Assembly: GCF_017916455.1 (NCBI RefSeq)
Contig: NZ_JAFMSY010000003.1
Coordinates: 62,001-126,000, forward strand
Reading direction: 5' to 3'
Length of the DNA: 64,000 bases
Source of the DNA: Nocardioides xinjiangensis
GTDB taxonomy: Bacteria; Actinomycetota; Actinomycetes; Propionibacteriales; Nocardioidaceae
In this document: positions 24,515 to 31,670 of the stretch, in pieces
Numbering within the stretch: position 1 is the stretch's first letter
Layout of the letters: each line of letters begins with the position of its first letter
The notes under the pieces: model-generated
What the model was told of the DNA's origin: nothing
Databases searched by the model: none
What the model saw: the letters and a program-made list of their open reading frames with translations, nothing else
Position numbers and translations under genes: made by a program

Positions 24515-25435
24515 ATGTACCGGCACACCAAGGAGCTCCAGTGGAGCGCCAAGCCCGAGCGTCCCGACGCCCTCTACGCCGCCAAGCTGCAGGAGGTCAT
24601 CGGCGGCCAGTTCGGCGAGATGACCGTGATGATGCAGTACATGTGGCAGGGCTGGGCGTGCCGCACGCCCGGCAAGTACAAGGACATGATCCTCGACATC
24701 GGCACCGAGGAGATCGGCCACGTCGAGATGCTCACGACGCTGCTGGCGCGGCTCCTCGAGGGAGCGCCGGCCGAGACGCAGGCGGAGGCCGCGGCCGCGA
24801 ACCCGGCGCTCGCCGCGGTGCTGGGCGGCCAGAACCCGCAGCAGGCGATCGTCAGCGGCGGCTTCGCGATGCCGACCAACAGCCAGGGCGTGCCGTGGAA
24901 CGCCGGCTACATCGTCGCGAGCGGCAACCTGCTCGCCGACTTCCGGCACAACGTGGCGGCCGAGGCACAGGGCCGCCTCCAGGTGTCCCGCCTCATCGGC
25001 ATGACCGACGACCCCGGGGTGAAGGAGACGCTCTCCTTCGCCCTGGCCCGCGACACCTTCCACCAGCAGCAGTGGCTGCTCGGCATCGAGCAGCTCATCG
25101 AGGACGGGCACACCGACGGCCTCGAGGACTCGCGCAAGGACGAGGAGGCCTCCGAGCACGCCAGCGTCTTCTACAGCTTCCACGAGGGCAGCACCGCCCA
25201 CGAGGGCCGCTGGGCGCAGGGCACGACCCTCGTCGGCGACCAGGAGATCAGGTTCGAGGAGGGCCGTGCCCTGACCGACGACGTGCAGGAGCTGCCCGCC
25301 CCCGACCCGCTGCACTTCTCCACCTACGACGGCTCCAAGGGCCCCGGCAAGCCCGGTACCGCCGGTGGCGCCTACGCCCAGGGGGCGCAGAACCTGATGA
25401 ACAAGGCCAAGGAGAAGCTCACTCCGGGGGAGTGA
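24515..25435 (+). CDS. Manganese catalase
   Basis: A 306-residue non-haem catalase that dismutates hydrogen peroxide at a dimanganese site. The five ligands of the Lactobacillus plantarum enzyme (E35, E66, H69, E148, H181) have counterparts here: E35 in GQFGEMTV, E66 and H69 in TEEIGHVEM, E150 in NVAAEAQGR and H183 in RDTFHQQQW. ATG at 24515 is preceded by GGAAGGA. The putative manganese transporter follows 9 bp after the stop, and the divergent SARP gene may activate both. The C-terminal tail is Gly/Lys-rich. Confidence 0.95.
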   Translation: MYRHTKELQWSAKPERPDALYAAKLQEVIGGQFGEMTVMMQYMWQGWACRTPGKYKDMILDIGTEEIGHVEMLTTLLARLLEGAPAETQAEAAAANPALAAVLGGQNPQQAIVSGGFAMPTNSQGVPWNAGYIVASGNLLADFRHNVAAEAQGRLQVSRLIGMTDDPGVKETLSFALARDTFHQQQWLLGIEQLIEDGHTDGLEDSRKDEEASEHASVFYSFHEGSTAHEGRWAQGTTLVGDQEIRFEEGRALTDDVQELPAPDPLHFSTYDGSKGPGKPGTAGGAYAQGAQNLMNKAKEKLTPGE

Positions 25436-25444
25436 GCCGCTGCC

Positions 25445-26554
25445 ATGACCGAGCTCCTGCTCCGCCCCCTGGCCGACGCCTTCATGCAGGTCGGCGTGTT
25501 CGTCGCCCTGATGGTGGCGCCGTTCGGCTGGGCACGCTGCCGGTGGGGCCACCGCCTCGACGCCGCCCTCGAGCGGCGCCGGGCGGCGGCCCCCCTGGTG
25601 GCGGCGGCGCTCACGATGCCCCCCGGCTGCGGCGGCGCCATCATGGTGATGGCGGCCTACGGCCGCGGTGCGGTGTCGTACGGCTCGGCCGTCGCCGCCC
25701 TGGTGGCGACCATGGGCGACGCGTCCTGGGTGCTGCTGGCCCACGACCCGTGGCTCACCGTGCAGCTCAAGGGGCTGCTGCTGGTGGTGGGGGCGTGCAC
25801 CGGCTGGCTCGTCGACGCCGTGGGTCTCGACCCGCGCCGGAAGCGGCCGGCCGCCGCACCCACCTCCCGGCGCGTGGCCCCGCCCGCCCCGACAGCGGTC
25901 CCGGCGCCCGCCCCGGTGCCGGTCGCGGCCCGAGCCGTGCCGGCCGCGCCGCGACCCGCGTTCGCGCTGCACGAGGTCGGCGTCCTGCCGGTCCTGCTGT
26001 GGCTCGCCATCGGCGGCGGCGCGACCGTGAGCCTGCCCGTGACCTTCCAGCTGCTCGACCCGGAGACCCTGTACCTGGTGCTCGGCGTGCTCGGTGCGAC
26101 GGTCGCCGTCGTGGTCTTCGCCCGCGCCGGCTGCCGGCTGGCCGACGACGACGAGTCATCCGCCTCGGAGACGTCGTTCGCGGCGGTCCTGCGCCACGGC
26201 GGCCACGAGGTGGCGTTCGTGACGGTGTGGGTCGCGGTCGCCTACCTCGCCTGGTCGATGGTCACCCACCTCACCGGGTTCGACGGATCCACGCTCCCGG
26301 TCCTGGGCGTGGCGGGCGTGCTGGTCGGGGCGCTGGTCGGCCTGGTCCCGGGCTGCGCCGTGCAGCTCGTCTTCGCCGGGATGTTCGCCGCCGGCGGGAT
26401 GCCCCTGGCCACCCTCGTCGCCAACACGATCAGCCAGGACGGCGACGCGCTGCTGCCCCTGCTGGCCCTGGAGCACCGCTCGGCGCTCGTCGCGACGGTG
26501 CTCACCACGATCCCCGCCCTCGCCGTGGGGTTCGCGTTCCTCGTCCTCGCGTGA
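25445..26554 (+). CDS. Putative manganese/heavy-metal transporter (ArsP_2-like, ten-TM)
   Basis: A 369-residue membrane protein with two homologous halves joined by a long Pro/Ala linker (about residues 137-175). Each half has a PGCGGA/PGCAVQ motif (MPPGCGGAIMVMAAYGRGAVS and VPGCAVQLVFAGMFAAGG) and a TMGDA/SQDGDALLPLLAL signature. These fit the family annotated as putative manganese transporter or ten-TM heavy-metal exporter. It starts 9 bp after manganese catalase, suggesting it supplies or balances Mn for that enzyme. Direction of transport cannot be inferred. Confidence 0.82.
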   Translation: MTELLLRPLADAFMQVGVFVALMVAPFGWARCRWGHRLDAALERRRAAAPLVAAALTMPPGCGGAIMVMAAYGRGAVSYGSAVAALVATMGDASWVLLAHDPWLTVQLKGLLLVVGACTGWLVDAVGLDPRRKRPAAAPTSRRVAPPAPTAVPAPAPVPVAARAVPAAPRPAFALHEVGVLPVLLWLAIGGGATVSLPVTFQLLDPETLYLVLGVLGATVAVVVFARAGCRLADDDESSASETSFAAVLRHGGHEVAFVTVWVAVAYLAWSMVTHLTGFDGSTLPVLGVAGVLVGALVGLVPGCAVQLVFAGMFAAGGMPLATLVANTISQDGDALLPLLALEHRSALVATVLTTIPALAVGFAFLVLA

Positions 26555-26570
26555 GGCGACCGCCTCACGC
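26549..26570 (+). terminator. Perfect hairpin at the end of the manganese operon
   Basis: GCGTGAGGCG (26549-26558) and CGCCTCACGC (26561-26570) are perfect inverted arms around AC, and the stem contains the TGA stop codon. No clear T-run follows. Confidence 0.6.
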
Positions 26571-26590
26571 CCCCCGCGACCCGAACTCAG

Positions 26591-26620
26591 CCCAGACAGA
26601 CCCAGACCCAGACCCAGACC
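26591..26620. repeat. CCCAGA hexamer repeat
   Basis: Four CCCAGA units, one preceded by a partial CAGA, lie in the gap between the manganese transporter gene and a small membrane protein gene. Likely polymorphic. Confidence 0.75.
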
Positions 26621-26647
26621 CTGTCGCCGCTCGTGAAGGAGCATCCC

Positions 26648-26917
26648 GTGTCCGCCCACCGCCTCGTCTCCCCGCCCGCGCAGCTCACCACCGGTGACCG
26701 CGTCCAGCTCCTCCTCGCGCTGTGCTGCGCGCTCACGCTCACGCCGTTCGGCGCGGCCATGGCGGCCGTGGTGCTCGCCGTGCTGCTCGCTCGGCGCGGT
26801 GCGCGCCGGATGCTCGAGCGCTCAGTCGCGGTGGGTGGAGGGATCCTCGCCCCGGCGCAGGGGCCCGGCCTGCTCCACGCGGCCGGCCACCGCCGCGAGG
26901 CGGTCGCTCGTCCGTGA
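26648..26917 (+). CDS. Small hydrophobic protein, unknown
   Basis: An 89-residue frame from a GTG at 26648 with AAGGAG upstream at 26635-26640. It has one or two membrane-type segments (VQLLLALCCALTLTPFGAAMAAVVLAVLLA) followed by a basic stretch. The last 96 bp overlap the convergent hemerythrin gene, so the C-terminal third may be fortuitous. A real small membrane protein is plausible from the ribosome site and hydrophobic profile, but no family is recognised. Confidence 0.45.
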   Translation: MSAHRLVSPPAQLTTGDRVQLLLALCCALTLTPFGAAMAAVVLAVLLARRGARRMLERSVAVGGGILAPAQGPGLLHAAGHRREAVARP

Positions 26918-27529
26918 GGTGCGCGCGTGCAGGTGCGGGAAGCGCCTGCCGCCCGACTCGAGCGCGTCGCGGCTGCGGTCCAGCACGGTGAGCGGGAGGG
27001 CGGCCAGCGCGTTGCCCGGCGGCCGCCGGGAGACGACCGGGTGCGGCCGCGTCGGCGCCGTGCGGCGCACCGCCTCCCACGCGACGCCGAGCACCTGCAG
27101 CCGGCGGGTGCTGAGAGCGTCCTGGAGGCGGGGGAGCAGCTCGTCCTCCTCGTCGCGCACGTCCTCGCGCAGCACGGTCGCCAGCCTCGCGAGCACGTCG
27201 CGGCGCTCGGGGGTCCCGGGTGCGAGGTCCTCCAAGGAGGTCCACAGCTCGTTGACCTCCTGGTGCTCCTGCTCCACCTGGAGCGTGAGCTCCTCGCCGT
27301 CGGGGAGCACGCGACGGGCGGCGGGCCAGATCACCGACTCCTCGGCGAAGGCGTGCGGGAACACCAGGCGCGCGATGGCCTGCAGGGTGGCGTCCTCCTC
27401 GACACCGGGCGCACTGCGGTCCAGCCGCTGCAGCAGCCGGTCGAGACGCTCGTGGTCGCGCTTCTGCCGGGTGAGGATGCTCAGCGGCCCGCCGAGGCTC
27501 TCGAGGTCCTGGTCTGCGAGTGAGGTCAT
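26822..27529 (-). CDS. Hemerythrin domain-containing protein
   Basis: A 235-residue protein with a hemerythrin-like HHE domain in residues 12-155. Metal-ligand candidates are in KRDHERLDRLLQRL, FPHAFAEESVIWPAA, VEQEHQEVNELW and REDVRDEEDELLP. Such domains bind a diiron centre and sense or store oxygen, NO or iron. Residues 160-235 are basic and of unknown role. ATG at 27529 lies 9 nt after a sigma-B-type -10. The 3' end overlaps the convergent small membrane protein frame. Confidence 0.88.
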   Translation of the reverse strand: MTSLADQDLESLGGPLSILTRQKRDHERLDRLLQRLDRSAPGVEEDATLQAIARLVFPHAFAEESVIWPAARRVLPDGEELTLQVEQEHQEVNELWTSLEDLAPGTPERRDVLARLATVLREDVRDEEDELLPRLQDALSTRRLQVLGVAWEAVRRTAPTRPHPVVSRRPPGNALAALPLTVLDRSRDALESGGRRFPHLHARTSRTSDRLAAVAGRVEQAGPLRRGEDPSTHRD

Positions 27530-27538
27530 GCCACCGCG

Positions 27539-27563
27539 GTACCCCGCCCGGGCGCTGTCACGC
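27539..27563 (-). promoter_or_regulatory. Sigma-B-type promoter motif before the hemerythrin gene
   Basis: Read on the minus strand: GCGT, 15-bp spacer, GGGTAC (27539-27544). The -10 ends 9 nt before the ATG at 27529. Confidence 0.5.
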
Positions 27564-27602
27564 ACCTCGGTCCCCGGGCCCGCGGCGTCCCGCGGGCCCG
27601 AC

Positions 27603-28160
27603 TCAGCGACGCAGCGCGCGGACCGCTCGCCAGGCGGCGTACGCCCCCAGCGCCCACGGCGCCCCGTTGACGACCGGGTCGAGGGCGTGGTGGCGCACGT
27701 CGCTGCGCCCGCGCCGGGACCGCAGCCCGCCGTGCGTCGTCTCCGCGCGGATGCCCGTCTCGGTGAGCGGGTTGTCCGGGCGCAGGCTGGCGAAGGACCG
27801 CACCACGTGCTCGACCACGTCGACGCGGTCCGCGGCGATCAGCAGCAGCCAGTGGGCGGCCTTGCCCTCGCTGTGCCGGGCGTACGCGTAGCGCCGGATC
27901 GGGCCGGCGAGGCCGCGCAACGGCTGGGCGGTGCCGAACACGGGGGTGAGGCGTGCGTGCTCGATCGAGCGCTCCCGGCCGACCCCGCCGGGCTGGTCCA
28001 CCGGGACGTCCCAGTGGGCGCCGGTCGCGCTGAGGTCGAGGACCTCGCGGGGGTACGACGGGCGGTCGGCCGGGTCGAGGTCGGCACCCCAGCCCGGGAT
28101 GCGGGCGCGCAGCTCGTCGGGTGACTCGGGGAGCGGGGGCTTGTCGGCGCTGTAGGGCAC
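27603..28160 (-). CDS. Unknown protein paired with the zinc alcohol dehydrogenase
   Basis: A 185-residue basic protein beginning MPYSADKPPLPESPDELRARIPGWG. It has no recognised domain; a region HSEGKAAHWLLLIAADRVDVVEHVVRSFASLRP looks helical, and the C-terminus (APWALGAYAAWRAVRALRR) could be membrane-associated. It starts 22 bp after the stop of the alcohol dehydrogenase gene and probably shares its transcript, suggesting a linked role. I cannot assign a function. Confidence 0.7.
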   Translation of the reverse strand: MPYSADKPPLPESPDELRARIPGWGADLDPADRPSYPREVLDLSATGAHWDVPVDQPGGVGRERSIEHARLTPVFGTAQPLRGLAGPIRRYAYARHSEGKAAHWLLLIAADRVDVVEHVVRSFASLRPDNPLTETGIRAETTHGGLRSRRGRSDVRHHALDPVVNGAPWALGAYAAWRAVRALRR

Positions 28161-28182
28161 GGGACGTCCTTCCTCAGTCTGC

Positions 28183-29331
28183 TCAGTCGTCGCTGACGAC
28201 GATGACCGGCTTGATGCAGCCGTCGAGCTTGGCGGAGAAGACGTGGTAGGCGTCGGCGATCTCCTCCAGCCCGAAGCGGTGGGTGACGATGTCGTTGGGC
28301 TTCAGGTAGCCCTTGCCGATGTGCTCGAGGAGGCGGGGCCACTGGCGCCTCACCGGCGCCTGGTTCATCCGGAGGGTGAGGCCCTTGTTGAGCGCGTCGC
28401 CGAACTTCACCGCGCTGAAGATGGGGCCGTAGGCGCCCATCACCGACACGGTCCCGGCCTTGCGGACGCCGTCGATCGCCCAGTTGAGCGCCGTCGGCGA
28501 GCCGCCCTGGAGCTTGAAGCGCGCCGAGGTCAGGTGCTGGGTCATGTTGCCGTCGGCCTCGGCGCCGACGGCGTCGATCACGCGGTCGAAGCCGAGGTGG
28601 TCGGTCATCCGCTTCATGGCCACGACGACGTCCTCCACCTCGTCGTAGTCGAGGACCTCGGCGTAGGCGAAGGTGCGCGCCTTCTCGAGGCGCTCGGCGA
28701 GGTGGTCGATGACGACCACGCGGCCCGCACCCATCAGCCAGGCGCTGCGGGCGGCGTACAGCCCCACCGGTCCGGCGCCGAGCACCGCGACGGTGTCGCC
28801 CTCGCGGATGTCGGCCAGCTGCGCGCCGAAGTAGCCGGTCGAGAGGGCGTCGGTCATCAGCAGCGCGTCCTCCTCGTCGAGCCAGTCCGGGATCACCATC
28901 GGCCCGACGTCGGCGAACGGGACCCGGACGTACTCCGCCTGCCCGCCGTCGTACCCGCCGGTGGTGTGGGAGTAGCCGTAGATGCCGCCGACCGCGGTCG
29001 CGTTGGCGTTGACGTTGTGGCAGTTGGAGTACAGGCCGCGGGCGCAGAAGAAGCACGTGCCGCAGAAGATGTTGAAGGGGACCATCACGTGGTCGCCGAC
29101 CTTCAGGTGGCGCACCGAGGGGCCGACCTCGTCGACCACGCCGACGAACTCGTGGCCGAACGTGTGGCCGACCCGGGTGTCGGGCATCATCCCGTGGTAC
29201 AGGTGCAGGTCCGAGCCGCAGATCGCGGCCCGTCGCACCCGGACGACGGCGTCGTTGGGGTGCTCGATCCTGGGCCGCGGCTTGTCCTCGACGCGGACGC
29301 GGTAGGGACCGCGGTAGACCATGGCGCGCAC
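28183..29331 (-). CDS. Zinc-dependent alcohol dehydrogenase, glutathione-independent formaldehyde dehydrogenase-like
   Basis: A 382-residue medium-chain dehydrogenase. Catalytic zinc ligands are in AAICGSDLHLYHG and GHTFGHEFVGVV; the structural zinc loop is CGTCFFCARGLYSNC; the NAD(P) fold has VLGAGPVGLYAARSA. The long insert and MTQHLTSARFKL segment resemble glutathione-independent formaldehyde dehydrogenases rather than simple ethanol dehydrogenases. GTG at 29331 with GGAGG upstream is preferred over the in-frame ATG three codons later. Formaldehyde or a general alcohol may be the substrate. Confidence 0.9.
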   Translation of the reverse strand: MRAMVYRGPYRVRVEDKPRPRIEHPNDAVVRVRRAAICGSDLHLYHGMMPDTRVGHTFGHEFVGVVDEVGPSVRHLKVGDHVMVPFNIFCGTCFFCARGLYSNCHNVNANATAVGGIYGYSHTTGGYDGGQAEYVRVPFADVGPMVIPDWLDEEDALLMTDALSTGYFGAQLADIREGDTVAVLGAGPVGLYAARSAWLMGAGRVVVIDHLAERLEKARTFAYAEVLDYDEVEDVVVAMKRMTDHLGFDRVIDAVGAEADGNMTQHLTSARFKLQGGSPTALNWAIDGVRKAGTVSVMGAYGPIFSAVKFGDALNKGLTLRMNQAPVRRQWPRLLEHIGKGYLKPNDIVTHRFGLEEIADAYHVFSAKLDGCIKPVIVVSDD

Positions 29332-29359
29332 GGGTGCCTCCGGGTGCTGTGCAGTGCTG

Positions 29360-29389
29360 GTGCTGCAGGGCTGGGTGCTGCAGGGCTGG
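29360..29389. repeat. 15-bp tandem duplication upstream of the dehydrogenase gene
   Basis: GTGCTGCAGGGCTGG occurs twice in immediate succession (29360-29374 and 29375-29389) in the 5' region of the dehydrogenase gene. It may be an operator pair or a recent slippage event. Confidence 0.8.
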
Positions 29390-29408
29390 GTGACGGGTCG
29401 ACCGACCG

Positions 29409-29444
29409 GTACGCCGGCCCGCGCGAGCGCGCGGGCCGGCGTAC
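29409..29444 (-). terminator. Perfect 17-bp hairpin after the DUF3618 operon
   Basis: Positions 29409-29425 and 29428-29444 are perfectly complementary around an AG centre (effectively a 16-bp stem with a 4-nt loop). It lies 36 bp beyond the stop of the DUF3618 gene and upstream of the dehydrogenase gene on the same strand, so it should end the envelope operon. No T-run is present. Confidence 0.65.
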
Positions 29445-29479
29445 GCGGAGGAATCAGGCCCCAGGGATCAGGCCCGGGG

Positions 29480-30109
29480 TCAGGACTGGGTCTGCGAGCG
29501 GACCTCGTCGACCCCGGACTGGCCCTCGGAGCGCACCTTGTCGGCGCTCTCCGTGGCGGTGTCCTTGACCTCCTGGGCCGCTTGCGTCGCGGTCTCCTTG
29601 ACGCCCTCGGCGACGTCCTGCGCCACCGACCTCGCCTGGTCCACGACCGGCTGGCCGTGCTCCTTGGCGGCGTCGACGACGTGTCCGGCCGCGACGGCCT
29701 CCTTCTCAGAGGCGGGGATGAGCGCGGAGACGATCATCCCGGCACCGAAGGCGACCAGGCCGGCCGCGAGGGGCGCGCCCTGCACCTTGTCCTGGGCGCC
29801 GCTGACGGCGTCCTGCGCGGTGCCCGTGACGGAGCCGACCGCCCCAGACGCCGTGCCCTTGACGGAGCCGACCGCCCCGGCCGCGGAGTCCTTGGCGGAC
29901 CCGGCCGTGCCGGACGCGGAGGAGCCGACGCTCTGGGCGGTGCCCATCACCTTGTCGCGCATGCTGCGCACCCGGCCGCGGGCGGCCTCCTTGCGGCGCT
30001 CGACGATGGCCGACGGGCTGACCCGGTCCTGCAGGGCGTCCACGTTGGCCGTCATCGACTGCCGGGTCTGGGCGATCTCGCTGCTCAGCTCTTCTGTGCT
30101 CTGGCCCAT
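29480..30109 (-). CDS. DUF3618 domain-containing membrane-associated protein
   Basis: A 209-residue protein. The N-terminal DUF3618 motif (STEELSSEIAQTRQSMTANVDALQDRVSP) is followed by Ala/Gly/Ser-rich repeats of the form GTAQSVGSSASGTAGSAKDSAAGAVGSVKG, a hydrophobic segment (LAAGLVAFGAGMIVSALIP) and a C-terminal helical region with AKEHGQPVVDQARSVAQDVAEGVKETATQAAQEVKDTA repeats. The repeats resemble late-embryogenesis-abundant proteins. It is the last gene of a four-gene overlapping operon, overlapping the Holin-X gene by 25 bp. Confidence 0.85.
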   Translation of the reverse strand: MGQSTEELSSEIAQTRQSMTANVDALQDRVSPSAIVERRKEAARGRVRSMRDKVMGTAQSVGSSASGTAGSAKDSAAGAVGSVKGTASGAVGSVTGTAQDAVSGAQDKVQGAPLAAGLVAFGAGMIVSALIPASEKEAVAAGHVVDAAKEHGQPVVDQARSVAQDVAEGVKETATQAAQEVKDTATESADKVRSEGQSGVDEVRSQTQS

Positions 30110-30564
30110 GCTGCGTCCTCCTTGAGTGTCTGCTGCGTCTCGGGCAGCTGCGGGTTCGACTTCTTCAGCTCGGTGCGTCCGCGGGCGGCCAGCACGGCCG
30201 CCACGGCTGCCCAGAGCAGGGTGGTGATCAGGAACGCCAGCTCCACCGGCATCCAGTTGTCGAGCAGGTAGCTCAGCGCGAACGAGGCGAGGATGAGCGT
30301 CAGCAGGCCGGCCACGCCGGCGCCGCCAAGCATCCCCGCACCCTTGCCGGCCTTGGTGGCCTCGGCCTTGAGCTCGGTGCGGGCGAGCTCGAGCTCCTGC
30401 TTCACCAGCGTGGTGAGGTCGTGGCTCAGGTCGCCCACGATCTCGCCGAGGCTGCGGTTGTCGTTGCTCGCCGTCGCCCCGGACGTGGTCGCCGCGGGGG
30501 CCGGGGGCACCGGCTCGGCTGCCGGGGTCCCGAGCATCGGGTCCACCCCTGAGGGCCCCGTCAC
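30085..30564 (-). CDS. Phage holin family protein (Actinobacterial Holin-X, DUF1469 type)
   Basis: A 159-residue protein. After a Pro/Ala-rich start, SLGEIVGDLSHDLTTLVKQELELARTELKAEATKAGKG is the hallmark of the actinobacterial Holin-X family, followed by two transmembrane segments (GVAGLLTLILASFALSYLL and LAFLITTLLWAAVAAVLAARG). Despite the name, these proteins are chromosomal membrane proteins found with DUF3618 genes, not lysis proteins. GTG at 30564 overlaps the preceding stop (GTGA). Confidence 0.87.
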   Translation of the reverse strand: MTGPSGVDPMLGTPAAEPVPPAPAATTSGATASNDNRSLGEIVGDLSHDLTTLVKQELELARTELKAEATKAGKGAGMLGGAGVAGLLTLILASFALSYLLDNWMPVELAFLITTLLWAAVAAVLAARGRTELKKSNPQLPETQQTLKEDAAWARAQKS

Positions 30565-31451
30565 GGCGTGTCCTGGGTGCGCTGGCCGGGCAAGCCCGAC
30601 GTGGTCGGGTCGGTGCTCGCCGGGGTCGTCAGCGTCGGGTGCGGCGCCGGGGTGTCGTACCCCGTCGTGCCCGGGCTGTCGGTGCTGGACTCCGTGCTGG
30701 TGCCGGCCAGGGGGGCGGCGCCGCTGGCGGTGCCCATGGTGCCCGTGCCGGTCGTGGTGCCACCGTACGTCGTGCCGGTCGTGCCGGTGCCGCCGTACGT
30801 CGTGCCCGTCGTGCCGCCGGACTCGGCGAGCGACGCCGCCGCTGCTCCGTCGGCGGTGGCACGGAACGCCCGACCCGCCACCACGCCGGCGGCGAGGGCG
30901 CCGAGCAGGAAGGCGCCCGGCCGGCGGCGCGCGAAGTCGCGCACGTCGTCGAGCAGCTGGCCGGGCTCGCGGTTCTCGAGGTGGCTGCCGAGGGCCCGCA
31001 CGCGGTCGCTGACCTCGCGGGCGACGTCGGCGGCCATGCCCTGGCCGGAGCCCTGGCCCTCGACCATCTTCTGCAGGTCGTCGCCGAAGGTGCGCAGCGT
31101 CTGCGACAGGTTGTCGCGCTGGGTGGTCGCCTGCTCGCTCAGCTGGCTGGTCACCTGCTGCTTGGCGTCACCGACCACGTTGCGGGCCTGCTCCTTGGCC
31201 GTGCCCGCGACGTTGAGCGCCTCGTCCTTGGCGGTGCCGGCCACGTGCTTGCCCTGGTCGGCCGCCGTCGAGGCGGTGTCCTTGGCCTTGTCGGCAGCGC
31301 TGGTGTCGCCGCTCGAGCCGGTGGAGCCGGTGGAGCCGGTGGTGGAGCCGGTGCCGAACTCGCTCGAGCTGGTGCTGGCACCGAAGTCGCTCGAGCCGGT
31401 GCTCGAACCGATTCCGCTCGTGCTGCCTGGGTCGTTTCCGTACGTCGTCAT
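30561..31451 (-). CDS. Low-complexity LEA-like membrane protein
   Basis: A 296-residue protein. Residues 1-50 are Gly/Ser/Thr-rich; residues 50-100 carry LEA-like 11-mer-style repeats (AADKAKDTASTAADQGKHVAGTAKDEALNVAGTAKEQARNVV); the centre holds a helix with DFARRRPGAFLLGALAAGVVAGRAF, a probable membrane segment; the tail is Gly/Thr-rich (TGTTYGGTGTTG repeats). LEA-type sequences protect membranes and proteins against desiccation, which fits the stress promoter of the operon. ATG at 31451 overlaps the previous stop (ATGA). Confidence 0.75.
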   Translation of the reverse strand: MTTYGNDPGSTSGIGSSTGSSDFGASTSSSEFGTGSTTGSTGSTGSSGDTSAADKAKDTASTAADQGKHVAGTAKDEALNVAGTAKEQARNVVGDAKQQVTSQLSEQATTQRDNLSQTLRTFGDDLQKMVEGQGSGQGMAADVAREVSDRVRALGSHLENREPGQLLDDVRDFARRRPGAFLLGALAAGVVAGRAFRATADGAAAASLAESGGTTGTTYGGTGTTGTTYGGTTTGTGTMGTASGAAPLAGTSTESSTDSPGTTGYDTPAPHPTLTTPASTDPTTSGLPGQRTQDTP

Positions 31452-31612
31452 GCGTCCTCCTCGGAGTGGGTGGGGGTCGTTTCTGCGTCCGGGTCGGGGT
31501 CGGGGTCGCTGGCCGGCTCCGAAGCGGGATCCAGCTGTCCGACATCGGGCTCCTCACCGTCCGGCGTCGGCGGCTCCGCGTCCTGGTCGGGGTTGTGGGA
31601 GTGTTCGGTCAT
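31448..31612 (-). CDS. Small acidic protein, first gene of the envelope stress operon
   Basis: A 54-residue highly acidic, proline-rich protein (MTEHSHNPDQDAEPPTPDGE ... PTHSEEDA). No domain is recognised; it is probably disordered. Its ATG is 8 nt after a sigma-B-type -10, and its stop overlaps the start of the LEA-like gene, so it is the leading gene of the operon. It may be a short leader peptide required for translation of the next gene, or a genuine small protein. Confidence 0.65.
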   Translation of the reverse strand: MTEHSHNPDQDAEPPTPDGEEPDVGQLDPASEPASDPDPDPDAETTPTHSEEDA

Positions 31613-31620
31613 GTCGCTCC

Positions 31621-31645
31621 GTACCCACCGATCCGGGGAGCACTC
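31621..31645 (-). promoter_or_regulatory. Sigma-B-type promoter motif before the envelope stress operon
   Basis: Read on the minus strand: GAGT, 15-bp spacer, GGGTAC (31621-31626). The -10 ends 8 nt before the ATG at 31612. Confidence 0.5.
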
Positions 31646-31670
31646 CACCCCTCGGGAGGAAAATCGGCGG

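Noticed and set aside
30085..30564. Prophage remnant suggested by a holin-family name
   Set aside because: The sequence is of the chromosomal Actinobacterial Holin-X type, with no other phage genes near it.
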